In this document: positions 1 to 4,947 of the stretch, piece after piece
Layout of the letters: every line of letters starts with the position of its first letter
Numbering within the stretch: the first letter of the stretch is position 1
Source: Deltaproteobacteria bacterium
GTDB lineage: Bacteria; Desulfobacterota; Dissulfuribacteria; Dissulfuribacterales; Sh68
Length of the DNA: 35,515 bases
Direction: 5' to 3'
NCBI GenBank assembly: GCA_021787835.1
Contig: JAJYLJ010000001.1
Location: 32,450 to 67,964, forward strand
Made by a program: the position numbers and the translations under genes
Notes under the pieces: model-generated
Database searches by the model: none
What the model saw: the letters and a program-made list of their open reading frames with translations, nothing else
What the model was told of the DNA's origin: nothing

Positions 1-174
1 AAAGAGGCCTATGCAGACTGCGACTACGACACCATACTCGTAAAGGTGGAACAGACCGGAGGGGCGGCGTGCCATACCGGATTTAAAAGCTGCTTCCATA
101 ATAAAGTCAGAGATGGCGGCCTTGTAACGGCCGGAGAGCCTGTCTTTGACCCAAAGGAGAGATACGGAAAGTGA
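1..174 (+). CDS. hisI: Phosphoribosyl-AMP cyclohydrolase, C-terminal part (cut by window start)
   Basis: An open frame enters at base 1 and ends at the TGA at 172-174, giving the last 57 residues. They contain the ACHTG and SCF motifs typical of the HisI C-terminal half, where the cysteines bind catalytic zinc. HisI opens the ring of phosphoribosyl-AMP in the third step of histidine synthesis, in the cytoplasm. The stop overlaps the GTG start of hisG (GTGA), so the two genes are translationally coupled in one his operon. The 5' part lies outside the window, so it cannot be seen whether a HisE domain or other his genes precede it. Confidence 0.9.
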   Translation, partial: KEAYADCDYDTILVKVEQTGGAACHTGFKSCFHNKVRDGGLVTAGEPVFDPKERYGK

Positions 175-1043
175 ACATACTGAAACTCGGCATACCCAAG
201 GGTAGCCTCGAAAAGGCAACTATCGAACTTTTCGCCAAGTCCGGCTGGAGGATAGACGTCCACAACAGGAGCTATTTCCCCGACATAGACGACCCAGAGA
301 TATCGTGCAGCATATGTAGGGCGCAGGAGATGTCGCGTTATGTGGAGCAAGGGGTCATAGATGTCGGCATTACCGGCAAGGACTGGATACTTGAAAACAA
401 CTCAGAAGTCGTGGCCGTGACCGATCTCATCTATTCAAAGGTCAGCAAACGCCCTGCCAGATGGATACTGGCGGTTGCAGCCGGCGCCCCATACAAATCC
501 ATAGCCGACCTGGAAGGCAAAAAGATAGCCACCGAGCTTGTCAACTTCACCAGACGTTATTTCGCCGAACACAAGATAAATGTACAGGTGGAATTTTCCT
601 GGGGGGCGACCGAGGCCAAGGTTGTCTCCGGGCTTGCCGACGCCATAGTCGAGGTGACCGAAACAGGAAGCACGATCAGGGCCCATGGCCTTGTCATAAT
701 AGCAGACCTGATGGAATCAAACCCTCAACTCATATGCAACAAACTTTCATGGGAAGACCCTTGGAAACGTAAAAAGATAGAACAGATCTCCATGCTTCTT
801 AAAGGTGCGCTCCGGGCCGACAGGCTTGTGGGGCTGAAAATGAATGTGCCCGCTGGCAGCATAAAACCGGTCATGGAAATATTGCCAAGCCTCAATGCCC
901 CGACGGTGTCCCCGCTCTATGACCAGAACTGGTGCTCGGTTGAGACGGTCATAGACGAGGCCGAGGTAAGACAGCTCATCCCAAGGCTTAAGGACGCCGG
1001 GGTGGAGGGGATCATCGAATACTCCCTCAACAAGGTAATATGA
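171..1043 (+). CDS. hisG: ATP phosphoribosyltransferase, long form
   Basis: HisG joins ATP and PRPP to make phosphoribosyl-ATP, the committed and feedback-controlled step of histidine synthesis. The protein has 290 residues, the size of the long, HisZ-independent form. The two-lobed catalytic domain covers about residues 1-210. The phosphate-binding segment [11 protein letters not shown] is at about 164-174. The C-terminal ACT-like regulatory domain that binds histidine covers about 215-288. The start is a GTG overlapping the hisI stop; this agrees with the conserved beginning [11 protein letters not shown]. The gene is followed after 3 bp by engB. No attenuator or promoter is visible inside the window. 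Identification is secure. Confidence 0.95.
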   Translation: MNILKLGIPKGSLEKATIELFAKSGWRIDVHNRSYFPDIDDPEISCSICRAQEMSRYVEQGVIDVGITGKDWILENNSEVVAVTDLIYSKVSKRPARWILAVAAGAPYKSIADLEGKKIATELVNFTRRYFAEHKINVQVEFSWGATEAKVVSGLADAIVEVTETGSTIRAHGLVIIADLMESNPQLICNKLSWEDPWKRKKIEQISMLLKGALRADRLVGLKMNVPAGSIKPVMEILPSLNAPTVSPLYDQNWCSVETVIDEAEVRQLIPRLKDAGVEGIIEYSLNKVI

Positions 1044-1046
1044 GCC

Positions 1047-1640
1047 TTGACGTTTAACCATATAACCAGCATCGATTTTGTAACAAGCGCCTATAAAACA
1101 TCCGGATTCCCTGAGGGCAGCCATCCTGAAATAGCCTTCGCAGGCCGCTCAAACGTCGGGAAATCATCTCTTATAAACGCCCTGCTGTCAAGACGCAGCC
1201 TGGTGAAGGTAAGCTCGCGCCCAGGACTTACGCAGTCCATAAATTTTTTTCTTGTAAACAAGAACATATTCTTTGTGGACCTGCCAGGCTATGGATTTGC
1301 AAAGGCGCCAAAAGAGGTGACGGCCAAATGGAAGACACTGATCGAGGGGTATTTTCAGACAAAAAGGGACTTAAGAAGCGTTGTTTGCATCTTTGACATA
1401 AGACGCCTTCCAGACCAGATGGATGCAGGCCTTCTGGAATACCTGCACAACCTAAAGATCAATACCTTGATAGCGCTCAACAAGGCCGACAAGCTGTCTC
1501 AACCCAAGAGGGCCGCTCAAGTCAAGGCGATCACCAGCCTTCTCCCCCATCTGGCGGCAGAGCCTTTCTTGGTATCGGCGCGCACCGGAGAAGGGATTAT
1601 GATGGTAATGGGCAGACTCATGCGCTCAATTCAGCCATGA
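1047..1640 (+). CDS. engB: Ribosome biogenesis GTPase EngB (YsxC/YihA)
   Basis: A small TRAFAC-class GTPase needed for late large-subunit ribosome assembly. The 197 residues match the family size. Seen motifs: G1 GRSNVGKSS at 33-41, G2 threonine in PGLTQ at about 59-63, G3 DLPGYG at 78-83, G4 NKAD at about 144-147, and a G5-like SAR near the C terminus. The start used here is a TTG directly after hisG; the only nearby purine-rich stretch is AAGG about 11 nt upstream, so the start is somewhat uncertain, but no better in-frame start keeps the full N-terminal strand. Probably co-transcribed with the his genes. Confidence 0.92.
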   Translation: MTFNHITSIDFVTSAYKTSGFPEGSHPEIAFAGRSNVGKSSLINALLSRRSLVKVSSRPGLTQSINFFLVNKNIFFVDLPGYGFAKAPKEVTAKWKTLIEGYFQTKRDLRSVVCIFDIRRLPDQMDAGLLEYLHNLKINTLIALNKADKLSQPKRAAQVKAITSLLPHLAAEPFLVSARTGEGIMMVMGRLMRSIQP

Positions 1641-1838
1641 TCGGCGGGTGTTTCTTGCGGCACTTGTTTATCTTTTAGTTTTATTGGCGCTGTCTGTGCC
1701 TTTTTTGGATCGGGACCCGATCTCACAGGATTGCGATGCTCAGGTTGGGACCCCAAGCCTTGGAAGCAGCCAGCGATTGACCGCAAACCACGCGATAACT
1801 ATGAAAATGAACCAAAGGATGTCTTCCATGTAACTTAC
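1641..1838. other. Intergenic stretch with possible small membrane ORF or gene remnant
   Basis: Between engB and the MerR gene no convincing gene is present. On the + strand a GTG at 1648 opens a 61-codon frame beginning with a leucine-rich hydrophobic segment (about 18 residues) and then losing character. In the adjacent frame, from about 1731, the translation becomes rich in Trp, Pro and charged residues (for example WDPKPWKQP and YENEPKDV) and looks protein-like. A single membrane-anchored small protein broken by a frameshift would explain both, but this is a guess. A perfect dyad GATCGGG-A-CCCGATC lies at 1708-1722. Confidence 0.2.
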
Positions 1839-2264
1839 CTAACTATTAGGGAATATGCCCGAGGAATTATATGCATTACAAACCTTTCTTTTCTCCAGGG
1901 GACACTTAACTATATTCCAGCATGCCATATACTGCAAGAGTCTCTTGAGCCCTGCAATGCTGACCCCGTGGTCATGTATCATGGACCTCAAACACATTAT
2001 CCACTGGATGTCATTCAACGAATAATAACGCCTCTGGCCCTTGCGAAAAGGCTTGATCAACTTTTCATTTTCATAGATCCGAAGGGTCCGCGGATGTATT
2101 TCAAGCATTACAGCCGCAACACCAATGGAGAAAACCGACTTATCGGGGTCAACATTGTTAACCGGCTGCCATAACAACCCGGCTTCGTCAGGGACAAATC
2201 CCGCGCCGGTGCGCCCATCTTCCTTTTGTATATCTACCGCAATGATAGGTGCCATTGGTGTCAT
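1839..2264 (-). CDS. HspR-like MerR-family transcriptional regulator with Cys tail (copy A)
   Basis: A predicted 141-residue DNA-binding protein. An unusual N-terminal stretch of about 44 residues is followed by a MerR-type winged helix: IGVAA, then HPRTLRIYE, RRYYS and NDIQW, the layout of HspR/MerR repressors. The C-terminal part carries ACWNIVKCP and a further Cys, a CW-x4-CP type motif that could bind metal or sense redox state. It is a paralogue of the protein encoded at 4579-4947; about half of the core residues are identical. The gene is downstream of nrfD and reads the same way. An AAGGAT box lies only 2 nt before the first ATG, so the start may be the ATG three codons in. No chaperone genes are nearby, so a classical heat-shock HspR role is not supported. 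Confidence 0.75.
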   Translation of the reverse strand: MTPMAPIIAVDIQKEDGRTGAGFVPDEAGLLWQPVNNVDPDKSVFSIGVAAVMLEIHPRTLRIYENEKLIKPFRKGQRRYYSLNDIQWIMCLRSMIHDHGVSIAGLKRLLQYMACWNIVKCPLEKRKVCNAYNSSGIFPNS

Positions 2265-2313
2265 ATCCTTTCTGCTATCTAATATCTAAGCCTGCGCGAC
2301 CCTTCTCTATGCC

Positions 2314-2349
2314 GGATATGCGAAGGGGCCGCGCACCCTCCGCATATCC
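2314..2349. repeat. Long hairpin between nrfD and MerR copy A
   Basis: GGATATGCG (2314-2322) pairs perfectly with CGCATATCC (2341-2349). After one A/C mismatch, four more pairs form (AGGG 2324-2327 with CCCT 2336-2339), leaving an 8-nt loop. It lies just after the nrfD stop on that gene's strand. There is no T-run after it on either strand, so it is not a standard intrinsic terminator. It may be an mRNA 3'-end stabiliser or processing structure, or an operator. Confidence 0.5.
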
Positions 2350-2375
2350 TTAAGCCTACGGTCCGATCTTTTAAT

Positions 2376-3560
2376 TTAATGATGCGCCGTGTGACGGAAT
2401 ACCTTGCCAAACAACCTTTCGCCGACCAGGAAACCGGCAAATGCCAAACCAATGCCGCCCAACACAACCATAAGCTCGCCAGCGGATGGGCCATATCCAA
2501 GATAGTTCGGCAGGTTATTCCACCCGTAAAAAACAGGTACCTGGTGGCCCGCCACAACAAGGTCATACCTCTGGAAAAAACCGCCCACAAGGACCATGAG
2601 GGATGCTGCCGACATGGCGGCAATGCTTTTCATGCGGGTGAAAACCAATACCGCCATCGGGATAACCATGCCTACAGCCACCTCGAAGAGCCAAAAATTG
2701 GTTGCAAGCGGCCCCTTCAACAGATGATCCGAGGCAATCATCCCTAGTTCAGACCCGCCCGTATACAATGAAACAAACCTCCACACCGTGGCGACAGCCA
2801 GGAGGAAAATGGTCAGCAGAAGTATCTTGCCGGCGCTTACAAGGCCTGCCATGGTGCCTGCATCCACTTCCTCACCCTTTAATTTATAGGATATGTGGGT
2901 GAAAAATATTATTGCGGCTGCGCCAGACATCACCGCCGCGCACAGAAAATACACCGGCAACTGCGCGCCATACCAGAATGGACGGGCCGCAAGCGTGGCG
3001 AATACGGCCCCTAGGTTTGTGTTCGCTCCGACTTCAGACAAGGCGCCTACCGAACCTATAGCTAGGGCTATGCCGAATCTGCCGGTAAGTATCGCAAGAA
3101 ATTCGACCAGCATGCAGCCCACCGCCAGGCCATAGAGGGTACCCATCCACCAGATATTGGATGTAAGATTCGGAGAAATAACATTATAAACGAGCATGCG
3201 CCACGGGCTCTCAAGCTCAAGACCTATCACTGAAAAAGCGGCCAGTATCGTCACGATGGAAAGAAACACCGCCCGGTTGCCGAGAGGGGCTATGGGCGTC
3301 CCGCCAAATGCGTGGCCGATCGCGGCCAAAAGGCACAGCCCTGTGGATGTAATGGCGAAAAAGGCATAGGTGGAGATCAGTATGCCCCACGGGACCTCCC
3401 TTGTCACCGCATAGAGCTTATCGTGCCCCACAAAAAAACCAGCAACCCCGGTTCCAAGCCCTGCCGCCATAAATAATAGCGATAAGAGAGCTAACTTGTT
3501 GACCGCCGGCCCGGCCATTCTTGGTTCGGCCAACGCTCCAATAGATACATTCGCGTCCAT
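2376..3560 (-). CDS. NrfD/PsrC-family integral membrane quinol oxidoreductase subunit (stand-alone)
   Basis: A 394-residue, very hydrophobic protein with about nine to ten membrane spans and the family hallmarks: VPWGILISTYAFF at about 56-68, SPWR near 120, and a conserved C-terminal span ending in charged residues. NrfD/PsrC/DsrP-type proteins exchange electrons with the quinone pool and normally work with an Fe-S and a catalytic or cytochrome subunit. No such partner is encoded in this window, so its electron donor or acceptor is unknown; sulfur or polysulfide metabolism is a guess from family and setting. The start is well supported by AAGGAGG about 7 nt upstream of the ATG. Only 43 bp separate it from the small gene upstream, so it is probably read from the sigma-54 promoter at 4053-4068. 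Confidence 0.85.
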   Translation of the reverse strand: MDANVSIGALAEPRMAGPAVNKLALLSLLFMAAGLGTGVAGFFVGHDKLYAVTREVPWGILISTYAFFAITSTGLCLLAAIGHAFGGTPIAPLGNRAVFLSIVTILAAFSVIGLELESPWRMLVYNVISPNLTSNIWWMGTLYGLAVGCMLVEFLAILTGRFGIALAIGSVGALSEVGANTNLGAVFATLAARPFWYGAQLPVYFLCAAVMSGAAAIIFFTHISYKLKGEEVDAGTMAGLVSAGKILLLTIFLLAVATVWRFVSLYTGGSELGMIASDHLLKGPLATNFWLFEVAVGMVIPMAVLVFTRMKSIAAMSAASLMVLVGGFFQRYDLVVAGHQVPVFYGWNNLPNYLGYGPSAGELMVVLGGIGLAFAGFLVGERLFGKVFRHTAHH

Positions 3561-3603
3561 TTTAGTGTCCTCCTTGATTTAAGTTATATTTTTAAATGCC
3601 GTT

Positions 3604-3840
3604 CTATTCGCAAGATTTAAACGGTTCATCTATTTCATTATCATAGTTATCTTTTGCAAGTGATATTACTCCGAATAAAACAGCTAAAGCTGAAAATGGA
3701 CCAAGCATGAGAAATAAAATAAATGATGTAGTAAACCAAAAAGCTTCACTAAGTCTGAAGTCATCATCTTTACTTCTTGATCTAGATTCATCCTTTCTGT
3801 ACAAATTTATCTTTTGAGCTAATAATGTTAGAGTTATCAT
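3604..3840 (-). CDS. Small AT-rich membrane protein (hypothetical, 78 aa)
   Basis: No family is recognised. The protein has a charged N-terminal third rich in Arg, Lys, Ser and Asp, then a hydrophobic segment at about 33-62 that could form one long or two short spans, and an acidic tail ending CE. The start is supported by a clear AAAGGAG 6-7 nt before the ATG. It overlaps the 3' end of the upstream small gene by 53 bp in another frame, suggesting coupled translation. It is followed after 43 bp by nrfD. The DNA is much more AT-rich than the flanking genes, so it may be acquired, or the stretch may be under unusual selection. An accessory subunit of the NrfD protein is possible but unproven. 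Confidence 0.55.
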   Translation of the reverse strand: MITLTLLAQKINLYRKDESRSRSKDDDFRLSEAFWFTTSFILFLMLGPFSALAVLFGVISLAKDNYDNEIDEPFKSCE

Positions 3841-3997
3841 TGTCTGCTCCTTTCATATATTTCATATAATAATTTGTCCACATCCCTATCAATACGCAGC
3901 AAAACAACAGTGTTGGTCCAATAGATGATTGACTAAATATTGCAGATGAAAACATACCAATCAATGCACATATAAATAATGATTTTAAATTAGTCAT
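3788..3997 (-). CDS. Small AT-rich membrane protein (hypothetical, 69 aa)
   Basis: No family is recognised. Two hydrophobic segments at about residues 6-23 and 29-48 are followed by a polar tail rich in Lys, Asp and Asn, giving a likely two-span inner-membrane protein. The chosen ATG at 3997 has AGGAAA 6 nt upstream; a GTG five codons earlier is less likely because it would lie inside that ribosome-binding site. The start is about 45 nt downstream of the transcription start predicted from the sigma-54 promoter at 4053-4068, so this is the first gene of the proposed operon with the 78-aa protein and nrfD. Base composition is strongly AT-rich. Confidence 0.55.
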   Translation of the reverse strand: MTNLKSLFICALIGMFSSAIFSQSSIGPTLLFCCVLIGMWTNYYMKYMKGADNDNSNIISSKDKFVQKG

Positions 3998-4052
3998 TGC
4001 CTGTTTCCTCACTACTATTTATATAGATGCTATATATTCGCAAGTTATATAG

Positions 4053-4068
4053 TGCAAATTAAATGCCA
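4053..4068 (-). promoter_or_regulatory. Sigma-54 (RpoN) -24/-12 promoter
   Basis: Reading the minus strand from 4068 to 4053 gives TGGCATTTAATTTGCA. Against the consensus TGGCACG-N4-TTGCA, the -24 TGGCA and the -12 TTGCA are exact and the GG-to-GC spacing is exact; only the two consensus bases CG after TGGCA differ. The predicted transcript start is near 4042, about 45 nt before the 69-aa gene. A sigma-54 activator is encoded nearby at 4917-7037. This is a strong match by eye. Confidence 0.75.
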
Positions 4069-4085
4069 TGATATTAAACTTATCA
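4069..4085. promoter_or_regulatory. Dyad TGATA-N7-TATCA, copy 1 (operator candidate)
   Basis: TGATATTAAACTTATCA directly abuts the upstream edge of the sigma-54 promoter. It differs at only two bases from a second 17-bp copy at 4165-4181, 96 bp away (about nine helical turns). A protein bound here would touch the -24 side of the promoter. The 7-nt spacer matches the layout of HspR-type HAIR elements. Confidence 0.5.
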
Positions 4086-4163
4086 TCAAGCAAGGGATTT
4101 TATAGATGATTTTGTTGTTAAAATAAGCTGTTAGTTATTACTAAAGAATTTTAATAAATTAAT

Positions 4164-4182
4164 TTGATATTAAGATTATCAA
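4164..4182. promoter_or_regulatory. Dyad TTGATA-N7-TATCAA, copy 2 (operator or upstream activator site)
   Basis: Perfect 6-bp arms with a 7-nt spacer; its core TGATATTAAGATTATCA nearly repeats copy 1. It lies about 120-140 bp upstream of the predicted sigma-54 start, a usual distance for an enhancer-binding activator site. The TTGA-N11-TCAA spacing equals that of the HspR HAIR consensus CTTGAGT-N7-ACTCAAG. Which of the local regulators binds cannot be told from sequence. Confidence 0.5.
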
Positions 4183-4278
4183 TAAAAATATAAAAATTAG
4201 ACGCATAATGCGCTCTGATTTAAAATAACTAATACTTAATTTGCGCCTGTTTTTTTATTTATTGCCATAAAAAACCAC

Positions 4279-4297
4279 TCGAGAATTTCTGTCTCGA
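4279..4297. promoter_or_regulatory. HAIR-like dyad TCGAGA-N7-TCTCGA
   Basis: Perfect 6-bp arms with a 7-nt spacer, closest of the three dyads to the published HspR site CTTGAGT-N7-ACTCAAG (here CTCGAGA-N7-TCTCGAA). It is GC-richer than its surroundings, which makes it stand out. It is a candidate operator for the HspR-like proteins encoded at 1839-2264 and 4579-4947. Confidence 0.45.
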
Positions 4298-4504
4298 AAT
4301 ATTTATCCAGGATCCAGAACCAGTTTTTTGAAAATGAAAGATATCCCTTGAACAGGCCGCCAGAAAATTATTGTTTGAGTGTGTTTAATGCAGGAATTAT
4401 AAAAAAGGTGCAAAGAAACAAAAAAATATCTTTTTAAATCATGTAATATTTTAATTTTATGAATTAATTAAGGATTATTGCGAGCAAGGCAAAATTCGAT
4501 CAAG

Positions 4505-4537
4505 AATATTGACAATTTTAATATTCAATATTAAAGA
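4505..4537 (+). promoter_or_regulatory. Promoter with nested dyads upstream of MerR copy B
   Basis: A perfect -35 hexamer TTGACA is at 4509-4514, with a weak -10 TAAAGA at 4532-4537 (17-bp spacer). Two overlapping inverted repeats cover it: AATATTGA-N12-TCAATATT (4505-4532) and TTTAATATT-C-AATATTAAA (4517-4535). A dyad between the -35 and -10 boxes is the layout of MerR-controlled promoters, so autoregulation of the downstream gene is plausible. Confidence 0.4.
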
Positions 4538-4578
4538 AATTAATAAGTATAAGTTTTTGAAAAATTAAAAATATAAAG

Positions 4579-4947
4579 ATGATAAAAACAAGGGCCAAAA
4601 AACAAAATATATTGCCTGATGCGCAAACGCCCGTATACCCCATAGGGGTTGCGGCCCGTATGATAGGCGTACATCCAAGAACGCTTCGCATCTATGAGGC
4701 CGAGGGTCTCTTTAGGCCCCAATACAGCGGAGCACGGAGGCTATATTCTCAAAATGACATTCAATGGATTACATGCCTGCGGACGCTGATCCATGAAGAC
4801 GGCATAAGCATACCCGGCATAAGGCGTCTTTTGGATGTCATGCCCTGCTGGGAAGTGGCCGGGTGCCCGCCCGACATACACGAGACATGCGAGGCGAAGG
4901 TTGACTTTTCCATGAATCATTCATCTTCCGGAATATCGAGGCCATAA
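4579..4947 (+). CDS. HspR-like MerR-family transcriptional regulator with Cys tail (copy B)
   Basis: A 122-residue regulator with a MerR/HspR winged helix from about residue 22: IGVAARMIGVHPRTLRIYE, then GARRLYS and NDIQW, followed by the HEDGISIPGIRRLL helix. The tail has PCWEVAGCP plus one further Cys, the same CW-x4-CP type motif as its paralogue at 1839-2264, and no separate ligand domain. The start lacks a strong ribosome-binding site; AAAAATATAAAG precedes the ATG. Its last 31 bp overlap, tail to tail, the end of the sigma-54 activator gene. It sits opposite the small-membrane-gene/nrfD operon and is likely one of its regulators. The Cys motif suggests metal, Fe-S or thiol sensing, which is inference. 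Confidence 0.78.
   Translation: MIKTRAKKQNILPDAQTPVYPIGVAARMIGVHPRTLRIYEAEGLFRPQYSGARRLYSQNDIQWITCLRTLIHEDGISIPGIRRLLDVMPCWEVAGCPPDIHETCEAKVDFSMNHSSSGISRP

Larger units (their letters stand above)
3998..4578. other. AT-rich regulatory region between divergent transcripts
   Basis: No coding frame of note lies in these 581 bp. They separate the leftward small-membrane-gene/nrfD operon from the rightward MerR copy B. Composition is far richer in A and T than the neighbours. The region holds a sigma-54 promoter (4053-4068), three dyads with a 7-nt spacer (4069-4085, 4164-4182, 4279-4297), a short palindrome CGCAT-A-ATGCG (4202-4212), and a promoter-like element with overlapping inverted repeats (4505-4537). 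This much signal suggests complex control. Confidence 0.6.

Noticed and set aside
1731-2174. 147-codon plus-strand frame across the MerR copy A gene
   Set aside because: From about 1839 onward it is the antisense of a clear MerR-family gene; only the part before that could be real.
2270-2290. Tandem TATCTAA repeat upstream of MerR copy A as an operator
   Set aside because: Two 7-bp AT-rich copies could easily be chance and do not resemble the dyads near 4069-4297.
4202-4212. CGCAT-A-ATGCG palindrome as the activator site of the sigma-54 regulator
   Set aside because: Too short and single copy to assign; the repeated dyads nearby are better candidates.
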